A DNA stretch of 64,000 nucleotides from positions 1 to 64,000 of the forward strand of contig QYAI01000125.1 in the NCBI GenBank assembly GCA_003988855.1, given 5' to 3'. A program made the translations under genes and the position numbers. Origin of the DNA: Arachnopeziza araneosa. Its lineage: Eukaryota > Ascomycota > Leotiomycetes > Helotiales > Arachnopezizaceae. Below, in pieces: positions 1 through 10,153 of the stretch. Position 1 is the stretch's first letter; the number at the start of each line of letters is the position of its first letter. A model generated the notes under the pieces. That model was not told the DNA's origin. It searched no databases and saw only the letters and a list, made by a program, of their open reading frames with translations.

Positions 1-1
1 G

Positions 2-784
2 ACACTTAGTACAGTCCACAACCTAGGTAGCCTCTACAAACACCAAGGCAAGCTAGCTGAGGCCGAGAAGATGTATATCCGAGCGCTACAAGGCAAGGAG
101 AAGGCACTTGGACCAGACCACACATCGACACTTCGTACAGTCAACAACCTAGGCAGCCTCTACAAACACCAAGGCAAGCTAGCTNAGGCNGAGAAGATGT
201 ACATCCGAGCGCTACAAGGCTTTGAGAAGGCACTTGGACCAGACCACACATCGACACTTCGTACAGTCTACAACCTAGGCAGCTTCTACGAAGACTAAGG
301 CAAGCTAGCTGAGGCCAAGAAGATGTACATCCGAGCGCTACAAGGCTGTGAGAAGGCACTTGGACTAGACCACACATCGACACTTGGTACAGTCCACAAC
401 CTAGGCAGCCTCTACAAAGACCAAGGCAAGCTGGCAGAGGCTGAGCAGATGTATACTCGGGCCCTGCAAGGCTACGAGGATGCTCTGGGCCCTCAACTTA
501 TGCCGTCGTATTTACCAGCGTTGAATACTATGTTTATGTTTGGCGATCTCCTCTTACAGGCAGGTCGGAAAGACATGGCGAAGAGGATGTACGCTCGGGC
601 ATTAACTGGATACACCACTGTCCAAGGGCCTTCCTCGAAATGGTGTAGACAACTTGAAGATCGGCTCGAAGCGTTGCAAGTCGTGTCTGCAGAGTTGGAA
701 GCAGGCCAAGATCAGTTTACAGAGTCTGGAGCGGCAGAATCGAGGTCTTTGAAGCGGAAACTCCCAAGCTGGGAAGGCGGTTGA
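2..784 (+). pseudogene. TPR (kinesin-light-chain-like) repeat protein, C-terminal part, one in-frame stop
   Basis: The frame is open from base 2 and ends at the stop at 782-784, so the gene begins outside the window. It encodes 42-residue tetratricopeptide repeats of the kinesin light chain type, with the core MYIRALQG then EKALGPDHTSTL then NLGSLY. Repeat starts fall at 71, 197, 323 and 449, exactly 126 bp apart and nearly identical. A TAA at 296-298 replaces the CAA present at the same place in neighbouring repeats, so the frame is broken by one C-to-T change. After the fourth repeat comes a divergent TPR-like stretch and a charged tail. In Pezizomycotina such arrays usually follow an NB-ARC or phosphorylase-like domain in NLR-type proteins, but that part lies outside. 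Two undetermined bases (185 and 190) sit inside the array. Function is inferred from the repeat family only. Confidence 0.75.
71..574 (+). repeat. 126-bp coding tandem repeat (TPR units)
   Basis: Four head-to-tail 126-bp units begin at 71, 197, 323 and 449. The first three are almost identical at DNA level and the last is more divergent. Part of an earlier unit is visible from base 2. Near-identity implies recent expansion or gene conversion. Repeat collapse in assembly is possible, and the undetermined bases at 185 and 190 fit that. Confidence 0.85.
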
Positions 785-1571
785 ATATTGGATAAGCCAT
801 AAGAGCTTTTTTCTTACTTATGACTCTGTCATTAACTTACACCTGTTGATGTAATTAGAGAATAGATCAGACATCTGCTTTAACTTCTGGTCCGGAATCG
901 ACTGCCGTTGTAAAATTCTTTTCGCCACTAGCGCCAAATAGTAGAAGCTTACTAAGCTGTCAGCCGATTTTGGCCGAGCTGCTGGTCCGTGCTAATAAAG
1001 ATGAAACGACACTGATTTTACTTCTCATGGACAGCATCTTTTGCATCATGCTTTCGCTTGTGCCTCAATAGTGTCCTCACAGCTCACACTTTGCCAGTTC
1101 GATATTCATCTCGGAACTAAGGGAAATCCGCCTTTGCAGAGGTGGGTAGACCGCTAACAAATTCTATGATGACCTTGTCGATGACAGAGTCTGTAAGGGT
1201 CGCAAGAGTGCCGAGAGGAGCACGGTATCAGCGCGCCAGACTGCGATGACCTAGCAAAGACGTCGAGAGAAGCTCAGATGATGGCAACGTGGCAAGACGG
1301 CGGCGTGCACGGCGACAAGCGGCAACACTATCCAAGATACATAACAAGGGCACAACGACGGCGGGCAACGGCCATCGCAGAGCATAACGGGAGAAGCATT
1401 AGTGGAGCAAGCACGGCAGGAACAGCAAAGATTGGTACAACCCATTGTATTAGAAACCGACGCAGATTAACATTAACTCTACTTATAGCAACAAGTCTCG
1501 AAGCCAGCCCGAGGCTCAACCTTCAGTCTATCGACTCTATTAAAATATCGTGTGGCAGTCTCTTCTTCCGC
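785..1571. other. Intergenic stretch, no gene seen
   Basis: Between the TPR gene stop and the end of the pogo relict I see only short ORFs without recognisable motifs. No RNA gene or clear repeat stands out. Confidence 0.5.
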
Positions 1572-2534
1572 TAATACATCCGTGCCACTGGGACTCTCCA
1601 TGGTTCTGGCATAATCTCATCTTCCGCAATCGGTGTCCCACTCAACTGCACCACTGAGACTGTTACTGGTCCTCGCGCTACCTTATTGCTCGGCTCAGGT
1701 GCCTCTTGCGCCTCCGACTACGTCTCGCCGTGTTTGCGGTACCTTCATCTGCCTCTGGCGTACCACTCTTGCGCTTCCGACCACGTCTCGCCGTGTCTGC
1801 GGTGCCTTCCTCTGCCTCAGGCGGACTACTTTTAGGCTTCCGACCATGTCTTCTCTTGCCCTTAGCTTCTTGGGCAGACTCTTTTTCAACACACTTCGCT
1901 CGTGCTTCCTTAAGGTCCTCATAGCTCATAACCTTCGCCCTTCCTAGCACTAACGACTTCGTCGATCGTCGAACCTTGGCTTCGTTGTTAATTGTAGTTA
2001 GGAATTGAATTCGGTTCTCCTGCAAGATGCTCTTGGCAGAGGATTTTTAGAAAGCTTTAGTACAAATCTGCAAGTGCCTCGCTAGGTTCTGTTTGCTCGT
2101 TTCATCAAGCGCATGAGCATCTCGTTAGATGATTAGGTTCTGCAGCGACATAAAAGCTTCTGCGTCACAGGCGTTTGCGGTTCTACGTCTTGCCGACAAG
2201 ACCCTCTACCTTCACCTCATTGGCTCTTGGAATAGCTAGTTCAGCTAGAAAGGCGGCCATAGTTCTAAGCACTCTATCTGAATTAAACGAGAACAAACTA
2301 CTTGCGGCGAAGCTAGCTTTGATATTCTTTAGCGTGAACGCTCTTCCTCTTGCGGGGCTATATAGAGAGGTAAAGTGCTTCTTGCCGATCGTATTTACAC
2401 TTTCTTGCTCGAGTCCATCAACCTGGTCGCGATAAGCTGCCTTGAGTGAAGCAAACACTGCTACATCACGAGGCTAGAGCTTGTAGGAGGCATAAGAGAA
2501 GAGACGACATAAAAGAATATTGTTCTCGAAACAG

Positions 2535-2817
2535 TGTGACGGGCAGGATATCACGTGAACTGAATGTCATGTGTGCACGGCACGGGCATACAGGACCTCA
2601 TTTCCGAAGTGTGGAGAATAAAGAGTACATTCAGAGTCGATTCGGACTAGGGCCAGAGAGAAGTCTACTGTAGATAAGGCACACCTTACTCATGTAGTTT
2701 TTCTTTTCTTATATTCTTCTTTTCTTTCGTAGCTAGCCTATGAGCCGAATATACTCAGACTATCAACGTACTCCTATATGCCTCTTGACTAGCCATATTC
2801 GTGTTCGTGTCGTTACA
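2535..2817. repeat. Solo LTR 1 (283 bp) inserted in the pogo relict
   Basis: The element begins TGTGACGGGC and ends CGTTACA. It is flanked by the 5-bp direct repeat AACAG at 2530-2534 and 2818-2822. Removing it rejoins the pogo reading: sequence matching the other copy stops just before 2535 and resumes just after 2817. TG..CA ends plus a 5-bp duplication are the hallmark of an LTR retrotransposon reduced to one LTR by recombination. No internal retroelement sequence remains. Confidence 0.9.
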
Positions 2818-3002
2818 AACAGAACTCTAAGATTTCGAGAGTCTCGTGCGTTCTAAAGCTATCGCAGATCAAAACGCGTAGTTTCTTGCTAGCTTATTCT
2901 TTAGTCTCGGGATCAAATATACGCTTAAGCTACTTTAAGTTGATCTTAGAGTCGGTATATCCAGAGTCGGAGCATGCATACTGCTATCTAGAAGTAGAGA
3001 AC

Positions 3003-3311
3003 TGTCACGGGTTAGACCCGGTAGTCAGGACCTAGGCAGAAACTGAGGCAGCACCCGAAGCTGACTTCTTTGATAGAAGGGATGAAGATCAGCAGGGCGA
3101 TCTTCAGAACTATTGACAAGACTATCGGTAGAACTATTGACAAGACTATCGATAGAACTATTGATTGACTATCGATAGAACTATTGATTGACTATTGAAA
3201 GAAGACCGTGCGACAGGAACTGTGTTGGCTGTTCCTCTCGTACGAAGGGTATATATAGAAAGCTTGATTCATCATTCACGTGTCCTGACCGTGCAATCGT
3301 GAACCCTTACA
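3003..3311. repeat. Solo LTR 2 (309 bp) inserted in the pogo relict
   Basis: It begins TGTCACGGGTT and ends CCCTTACA, with the 5-bp duplication AGAAC at 2998-3002 and 3312-3316. Pogo homology continues directly on both sides. Inside are four imperfect 23-24-bp tandem units beginning AGAACTATTGA (about 3106-3200) and a TATA-like GGTATATATAG near 3248, as expected of an LTR promoter. Its ends resemble those of solo LTR 1 (TGTSACGGG and TTACA), so the two may belong to related families. Confidence 0.9.
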
Positions 3312-3386
3312 AGAACGTAGTCTAGTTGCTTCGATAGGTACCTGCTAGCTAGATAATCATTAGGTTTAGATACCTACTATCACTAC

Positions 3387-3816
3387 TGTACGAGGGTAGG
3401 AGAAGCAGCCAATAAAATAAGAATGTCGTTGGCTCTCAGCTAACTCTCGATATGTATATTTTGGAAGAACAACTGAAGCAAGAACCTAAAGCAAAAACCG
3501 TGTGTTCGAAAGACCAGAAAGCGGTGTAAACAACAAGCAATGAATAAGTAGATGAATCAATGAATCAGTAAGAAAAGAATATCAGTCAATGAAATCCGTA
3601 TAATCAATGCTCCATTCGTGACAACGCAATCTACTCTCTCTTCTCTATGTCCATGAATCTTCTGCTGCTGTCTGTATTCCGTACTCCATGAATCTTTTCT
3701 TGTGTGTGTCCCCTGCTGTGTAGGTGCTTAGTAGGAACTCCTTTATAGAGAGTCCTCAACGTGCTTCCACTAGCGAAATGACCTAAAAATGGCATGCACC
3801 CTAGAACCCCACTACA
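3387..3816. repeat. Solo LTR 3 (430 bp) inserted in the pogo relict
   Basis: It begins TGTACGAGGG and ends CCACTACA. It is flanked by CTAC at 3383-3386 and 3817-3820; a 5-bp ACTAC duplication is possible if the last A is shared. Homology to the other pogo copy breaks at this point and resumes at about 3817. The sequence differs from LTRs 1 and 2, so it is a different family. The exact edge is less certain than for the other two because the flanking bases are repetitive. Confidence 0.75.
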
Positions 3817-4076
3817 CTACTAATGCATTCGATCGCAGTTACGGTTGTGCGCTTGACTCGCGCACCTCTCTATAATCTCGCATGTCGTGCTTACTTACAA
3901 GAACTTTGACAGAGCCTAGCATGGATAGCATCACTCTACTCTCGTCTATGTTATACACATTTTCGGCTAGGACGGCCAGATCTTGTAATACATCTTTTAT
4001 CACCTCAAACCAGTGTGTGATCTTCCTATAAGTGTTTTTCTCGTGACGGTTCCAGTCCAACGCCTTGACTCACTAG

Positions 4077-4439
4077 GTTAATGCTAAGCACCGAAACACG
4101 TGGCCCCTCTCCTCTCAACGGCGAAACTCCCGGGCTGCATTCTTTCCCTCTCTGAGTTCTTTAAAATTTGGAGCCATAATCTTTCGTTATAGGACCTTTC
4201 TCCAAGAGGTCTGGATTTGAAAAGACTCTAATGGTCGCGATTAAGCAGGGGGGAACAGCCAAAGCGGTGATTGGTAGCGTGATTAAAACGATCGACAGCA
4301 TAATCAACCACAGTCTTTTCTCTATTACTAAGTGGTCTCCTCAGGGGGAAATAGTTAAAGAAAAGTGATATACTAGTAACAACTTCATAGACTTGCTAGG
4401 AAAAAATTTATGATTCCAAAACCATAGGTTCGTCTCGTA
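4077..4439. other. Unassigned stretch beyond the pogo relict
   Basis: Homology to the pogo copy stops near 4076 and nothing recognisable follows up to the inverted-repeat element. It may be strongly decayed transposon 5' sequence, but I cannot align it. Confidence 0.4.
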
Positions 4440-5037
4440 ACAGGGTGCGTCTCGCTACGCAGGGACAGACGTTATATATTTATTGACATCAGGGTTTTGC
4501 AATGTTTCGTGATATTCAAGAGCTATAATACAGGGTTAGGGCTCACTTACCTTGAAAACTCTACCATAGTATTCTTCCACACTTACTTGAGCTTGTTGGC
4601 TGGGTTGAGCATATTGAGATGAAAATTCAAGGCTGCCGCAGATTTATGTATCCATGTGGCTTCGAACATCTGCAAGGGGCCCACCTTCTTCGAACCAATG
4701 CCCAGGAGTGGTACGAGGCTGACATTTCTAAGGAGGTTGCTCATCTTCAGACTCTTCCTCGTCCAATAATCGTGCAAAGAGCTCCACCAGAGCCTGCTCT
4801 GGCATTTCAAAATTTTCGGGCCATGTTAACATACCTGTTTGGTCAAGAACTGGATTGAACTCGGAGCTGGTGAGGACACTTCGCGCTTTTTGATCCAGAA
4901 AACTTGCCACAGATCTGGTGACTTCCGGAATACTTTCTTCCTCGGAGTCCTCTTGTTCATCAGTAAGATTGGCGTCCTCATCTCCATCTATAACGTCCAT
5001 CCCTGCGTGCCGAAAAAACCGGTGTGTCGAAAAATAT
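4440..5037. mobile_element. Possible short terminal-inverted-repeat element
   Basis: The right end (4991-5035) reads, on the minus strand, TTTTCGACACACCGG then TTTTTTCGGCACGC then AGGGATGGACGTTA. The same 43-bp end recurs at 11680-11723 on the opposite strand with one mismatch. A weaker inverted copy of its inner half (CGCTACGCAGGGACAGACGT) lies at about 4453-4472, which would make a roughly 600-bp element. Inside, on the minus strand (4728-5000), is an acidic open frame starting just inside the right end (MDVIDGDEDANLTDEQ) that I do not recognise; it shifts frame into another unrecognised piece at 4583-4810. This could be a MITE-like derivative or the remnant of a larger transposon. The left boundary and the TSD are unclear. 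Confidence 0.45.
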
Positions 5038-5596
5038 TTATAGTTTAGGGGACTTAAATCTCCACCACATAAAAATATAAAGCTATAATCTGTTTGCTAT
5101 TGTTCTTTAGCTATTTATCTATTAGGGCTTGACTTGTAGTTAAAAAATACTATGGTTTGGCTGTGCTGTCGATCGTCCTGTTAAGAGCATTAAAGGCTGC
5201 TATAGCTATTACCCCCTGCTCTATTATAATTATTAACCTATACTAGGAATTCGGGGCCGTGCCATAGAGCTTCTGTTAAGTTCAGATATAGCTCCAAAAT
5301 TTGAAGACACAGAGCATAAAGAAACCTGGCTGCCGGGTTTATCCGGAGAATGGTGGGAGGTGTACAAATGCCGCATCTTAATAAGCGAGGAAAGATTTAT
5401 CGCCGCTACTAAATATTGTATTTACAGCCACGCAAGTCGAATTTAATTACACATTTTGAATGTCACGTGAAATGTTCCACAGTGTGGCGCTCTTCTAGAA
5501 GTTTCCACGGACCGCGCGTCCAGTCCTGCACCGAGTTGCCTCCCGTCGCTCCAATCCCCATCCCTATCTCCATGTAAGGTACGGAGGTAATGCCTT
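5038..5596. other. AT-rich spacer before the second pogo copy
   Basis: No gene seen. The 5' end and terminal inverted repeat of the following pogo element should lie here, but I could not find a convincing inverted pair between this stretch and the region after 7420. Confidence 0.4.
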
Positions 5597-7420
5597 ATGA
5601 TCGACCGCGCCAGTAAAGCCCTTGCAGAGGCCTCCCTGCCCGGAGAGCCTCGAACATACGATGCCACATCAAAACGCAGTGGAGTCCCTCTCTCTACCCT
5701 TTATCATCGTCATCATGGGCGGCGCTCGAAAGAAGAGAAAGCCCAAGGCCAACAGTATCTCACTCCGCCGGAGGAGAAAGCCCTCGAGAAGTATTTGAAA
5801 TTAATGGCTGACCTCGGGAATCCTGTGCGAATCAAGTGTTTACCGTCCCTCGCCTTTAGTATCGCCCGCCAGCGTTCCACGGCGCAGAAAGCGACTAAGC
5901 CTCCGAATAAGAACTAGGCTCAAGCCTTCCAGAAGCGTCATCCAGCACTCAAATCACGACGAGTAAGGGCGATGGCCTGGGAACGGCACGAGAACAACAT
6001 ATATGACAAGATAACACATTGGTTTGAAGTAATCGAAAAGGTATTAGAAGATCCGGTCATCCTCTCAGAAAACGTCTATAACATGCACGAGACGGGAGTT
6101 ATGTTATGTATGCTTGGCTCTGTCACGGTCCTAGTAAGTAAGGACGATCCACGAGACTATAGAGGCGCAGGCGTCAAGCGCACAATGGTTACCGCCATTG
6201 AGTGCATTAGTGCAAGCGGTAGGTCTTTGCTCCCAATGATTATCTGGCCAGCTACTACCCATCGAAGTAACTGGACCACGTTCTACACCCCTGGATGGCA
6301 CTATGCATGCTCTGAATCTGGGTACACCGACTCCAAGATTAGCTTGGAGTGGCTCAAGCGCGTGTTCGATCCCCAAACTAGAGTACAGGCTAATCAGAAG
6401 CCCCGGGTGCTGATCTGTGACGGCTTTGGGACGCACGAGACCCTTGAAGCCCTAGAGTTTTGTTTCGAAAACAATATCATGTTGTGTCGCCTCCCCTCGC
6501 ACACCTCCCACAAGCTCCAGCCTTGTGACGTCGGAGTGTTTGCACCCTTAAAGGCAGCCTACCGCGACGAGGCTGATAGGCTGTGTCGAGGAGGTGTGAA
6601 TACAGTCGGCAAGCAACATTTCACCGCTCTATATAGCCCTGCAAGGGAAAAGGCGTTCACAAAGAGAAATATCAGGGCCGCATGGGCGGCCTGTGGTCTA
6701 TTTCCGTTTAACCCAGACAGAGTCCTTAGGGTGACACCGAAGCCCCTCGCTCAGTCAACGGTCCCGAGGGCCGACGAGATAAAGGTGGGTTCCTGTCATC
6801 AAGACGAAGTACCACAAACGCCTGTGACGTCAGTGTCAGCAGAGGGTCTTGCGTCGCTGCATAATCTGATCAAACAGGATGCTCATATGCTTGGTGGGAC
6901 GAGTATACAGCGCCTGGAGAGGCATATACAGAAGCTTGCCAATGCTGCCCAAGCATCCTTTGCCGAACGTGACATCCTCGATGCCGAACGTGCCCTCCTC
7001 CACAATCAAAATCAGACGTTGATTAGCATAAACAACGAAGCCCAAGTCCGCCGGTCAACGAGGTCGATCGTACTGGGGAAGGCAAAGGTGATGAGCTTTG
7101 AGGACATCGAGGTGGCACGAGTCGCGCGTGCTGCGAAGGAGGCTATCAAGGGCAAGGGGAAACGTGGTCGGAAGCGTAAGAGTGCTGCGCTAGAGGCAGA
7201 TGAGCCAGACACAGAGGCAGAGCCAGAAGTACCGCGTGTTGCGAAAGAGGTCATAAACGGGAAGGGAAAGCGTGGTCGGAAGCGTAAGAGTACTGCGCAA
7301 GAGGCAGATGAGCCAGAGCCAGAGCCAGAGCCTGAGCCTGAGCCAAAGCGAGAGCCAGAAGTGGCGCGGGTGATTGAAGTGCCAAAGCCATGGAAGGCCC
7401 CGGTGGCGCGGATAATATGA
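5597..7420 (+). pseudogene. Fot1/pogo-type transposase (HTH, CENP-B-like DNA binding, DDE), one nonsense mutation
   Basis: A single frame runs from the ATG at 5597 to TGA, interrupted only by TAG at 5915-5917. The first part is a Psq-type HTH region (DATSKRSGVPLSTLYHR, TPPEEKALEKYL). The stop lies where this family has the tryptophan before the FQKRHP motif of the CENP-B-type domain, so TGG became TAG. From 5972 comes the DDE superfamily endonuclease domain with ICDGFGTHET (second Asp) and HKLQPCDVGVFAPLK (third Asp). The first catalytic Asp, expected in an NMDETG-like motif, is His here (CAC at 6086-6088); the older copy at 3839-4060 still has Asp. The tail has two AT-hook-like GKRGRKRKS blocks and a Glu-Pro repeat. 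The encoded enzyme would be dead on both counts. Ends of the element were not resolved. Confidence 0.85.
7312..7356 (+). repeat. Hexanucleotide GAGCCA-type coding microsatellite
   Basis: Consecutive GAGCCA/GAGCCT units encode alternating Glu-Pro in the transposase tail. It is low-complexity sequence with no separate function implied. Confidence 0.8.
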
Positions 7421-8519
7421 GATTGTTGCACAAAGAATAGAGGATAATTTATCTTTTTCTTTAGTTCGGATTTAGTTTTATAGAGGCAGAAAATCGGATA
7501 CAATAATATTCGTAGCATTCTCGGCGCAATAGAAGGTAGAGTTATGGTTCGCCTGCAAGTCATTAGCAAGCAGTCTTTGTGTCGAGGCCAGAATCTTAAC
7601 TCAAATCTTGACACCAGTTCGCAACTGCGTCTCGTGGAGTGTTCCATCTCCTGCCAGATCTCTGCCCGAAGCCGTACGCCCTTAGTGAGAACATCGTGTG
7701 CCTGCTACGTATTGATTCCGCTAGCAAATGTAAAGATCTCGCGAACAAGACGAAAGTATGCTTCGCTGAGAAGTCTCCACCACCGCGTCCTGCTTGTCGC
7801 CCGATGTAGCACCGTTTAGACTCTCCACTCCCTCGCCAGCTCGCAACGTCCTACCCACGTGTATGTGGTGTGTCCGTACGTCTGCACGGTGCACAGCCGT
7901 CTCGTACGGATGCAGCCCGAAGTTCGATTTGCAGAGAAGGCGCTCTAGTACTTGGAGAACGCGGGGTCCTTGTAGTACCAGCCCACGGGCGCTGCACAGG
8001 TCAGCGTTGTTCGCGTCGGTGTTGCTCGTTCGTCCTCGAAGGGAGTGGACAAGTCGGCGGGGGCATCGTCGGGTGGTGTCGAGTGGCTCCGTCGTGAGCA
8101 TTGCTTGGTAGTTTCGGTCAGAGGTTGGTAGATTGTGGGGAGGGGTCTTGGACTTTTAAAGGTGACTCACCAGATGCCGTCGGCAGACCAGTTGTCCAGC
8201 CAACCACCAATGGGGGTACCATGGACGTCGGTCGTGACTGGTGTCTGCACGCCCACTGACGATTACACCGAAACAAACGATTCGTGGTTCTTGGTGGCAC
8301 GTTGGTCGTGATCGGCGATAGGACTTACCATGACTGGTGGGGTAGGATGGACGTTGGTCGTGATTGATGCCCGCACTTCACTAAGTCGACGACACTGAAA
8401 TCGCATCATTATTTGGCCGCTTTCGGACTAACTCACATTATTCAGTGTTATATATTCCTATGCTTCAGGCGAGTTCATTCCCATTTCAAACATTACTACA
8501 GGTCGAATATCACTGGACA
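7421..8519. other. Unassigned stretch after the pogo copy; possible decayed frame on minus strand
   Basis: On the minus strand one frame from about 8100 to 7445 is long but carries three stops (TAG, TAA, TAG), each explicable as CAG or CAA with C changed to T. Its translation is not recognisable. At 8221-8262 and 8348-8390 a roughly 42-bp motif (ATGGACGTYGGTCGTGAYTG) occurs twice and differs mainly by C/T changes. I assign no gene. Confidence 0.35.
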
Positions 8520-9484
8520 ATGGCGGACATTCATTCCTACGCGGACGCAACTGCTGAGTTCTTTGCTCACGGCGGCCCGCGGGCTCCAATCCTCCGTTAC
8601 CCAACGGAGGAAGGACTCAAGTACGAAGACATTTGGTTCCCATCCCTTGATGGTACTGTCCTTGATGGGTGGTTTATACCATGTCATGGCTCCAAGAAGC
8701 TTGTAATTGCCGTAAGACCCTCATTAAACCGGTAACGTAGTGCATATATTGACCGCTTTCGAAACAGAACCATCCTATGCCTTGCAATCGTTCCGGCTTC
8801 CCAGGTCATCTCGAGGGTTTTAAACAGTTCGGAGGCTTCGAGGTTAACTTTATAAAGGATTACCGCGCTCTTCACGATGCTGGCTACAACGTACTCTGCT
8901 ACGATTTGCGCAACCATGGGCGATCTGCTGCTGGCTCTGGTGGATTTATCAGCATTGGACTCCTTGAGAGCCGGGATGTTGTTGGGTCGATAATTTACGC
9001 TCGTTCTCGCGACGACACAAAGGACATGACCGTCGGCCTGCTTAGCCGGTGCCTTGGCGCCAATTCTACGATTGTAGCCGCCAGCAAGTACCCACAGTAC
9101 TTCACGGACATCAAGGCTTTGATCGCCCTTCAGCCTGTCTCAAGCCGGGCCTTTGTTGAAGCGGGTGCCAAGTCCGCTGGTTTCGACGTCAAAGAAGCCG
9201 CAAAGCTATTCGACGAAAAGATTTTCGACAAGTCTGGATTCCACTTGGATGAACTTAGCCCTTTGGAGTATACTAAAGACGTTCACTTACCTACTCTAGT
9301 CGCCCAGGTTCACAGGGACACATTGACGAACCCAGGGGATGTACAGAGCATTTACGATGGGATTGGTGCTAAAATTAAGGAGTTGTATTGGATAGAAGGA
9401 ACAGATCGGAGGTTTGATGGGTACAACTACTTTGGAGAGAACCCAAAAAGAATGATTGCTTGGTTTAACAAATTTATGTCTTAG
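8520..9484 (+). CDS. Alpha/beta-hydrolase family protein with Cys in the nucleophile position
   Basis: Two exons, 8520-8711 and 8768-9484, are joined by a 56-bp intron (GTAAGA..ACAG, phase 0) to give 302 residues. The ATG at 8520 (MADIHSYADATAEF) gives the expected N-terminus; upstream in-frame codons are open but not conserved in style. The splice creates VIANHPMPCNR, the oxyanion-strand region of this fungal hydrolase group. The nucleophile elbow reads LLSRCLGANST, with Cys159 where Ser is usual in GxSxG, as in dienelactone hydrolases. An acid candidate lies in VAQVHRDTLT. The C-terminus reads GTDRRFDGYNYF, where a catalytic His would be expected but none is present. No signal peptide, so probably cytosolic. 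Substrate unknown; it may be a non-canonical or inactive hydrolase. Confidence 0.85.
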
Positions 9485-9814
9485 TCATAGAACGAACTAC
9501 CCGGCGGCCGTTACAAACGCGATGGCCGTCAGATATATCGTAATTATCACATCGTTATTTCATGACCAATACCACAAGTAGTGCACTAGGGTTGTCCGAC
9601 ACGGATAGCGTAAATGTGCACTTCTCGCAATGCGCTTTTTTGGATCTCCTCTCGTCCACACCTACGTGGTTAATTAGTTGCTGTAGCCCCTACATGCCAA
9701 CGTTTGATGCGAGTGCTATATACTTCGTTTGTTAAAAATTCCTCGTGCTAACCTTTTTTCCCGGGGTGTTAGCTCAGTCATTTAGGTATTGCCATTCTGG
9801 AGGCAGGGCCAAAT

Positions 9815-10153
9815 TTGTCTCGCGAGGCTACTTCCAACAACGACCGCAGCCCTCCCTCCTATATTGTTGATATGGCAGAGGACCAGACTCCGCAGCATGA
9901 AATACGCATTGCTATTCGGTTCGATACTACTAACGTTCCCGGAGAGCCAAGGAATCGGCTAAGACGCATTGCTGGCGACTTTGCTGAGTCAAAGCTGTCG
10001 AGAAAGTTTGACTCTGCTTCCGACTTTTTCCACTAGCCCCTCGATTCTGATCTCACTACTAGCGAGCGAATCTGGATGCTATGTGACTTCAATATCAGCG
10101 GAAAGGTTCTTCAAGTGGACGCGGTCCTAATACAGTGGTGGAATGTTACTTAG
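9815..10153 (+). pseudogene. Unrecognised ORF fragment with internal stop
   Basis: A frame open from about 9815 (first ATG 9872) is stopped by TAG at 10034-10036 and then continues open to TAG at 10151-10153 (SERIWMLCDFNISGKVLQ). The internal TAG could be a CAG changed by C to T. I recognise no domain. It could equally be chance. The preceding 9485-9814 holds nothing I can name. Confidence 0.25.

Larger units (their letters stand above)
1572..4076 (-). mobile_element. Decayed Fot1/pogo-type DNA transposon with nested solo LTRs
   Basis: Read on the minus strand, pieces match the better copy at 5597-7420 in order. 3839-4060 matches the start of the DDE domain (THWFEVIKDVLQDL, NVYNIDES). 3317-3386 and 2818-3002 match the middle, including the second catalytic aspartate region. 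2183-2534 matches LKAAYRDQVDGL and NTIGKKHFTSLYSPAR. 1678-2025 matches the basic tail (INNEAKVRRSTKS, GRKRKS). The reading ends near 1572 in a sequence like the PVARII end of the other copy. Three LTR insertions interrupt it. Compared with the other copy it is full of G-to-A and C-to-T changes, for instance TGG to TAG in the 2900-2960 part. It cannot encode protein. The part coding for the DNA-binding N-terminus is missing or unrecognisable beyond about 4076. Confidence 0.85.

Noticed and set aside
7012..7647. 211-codon minus-strand frame opposite the pogo tail
   Set aside because: Its Ser/Gly-rich part is the antisense of the Glu-Pro and basic repeats of the transposase, so it is a shadow frame.
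9765..9815. GTTAGCTCAGT followed by a possible anticodon arm, similar to a tRNA box A
   Set aside because: No box B, T-arm or matching acceptor stem downstream; at best a very decayed tRNA-derived fragment.
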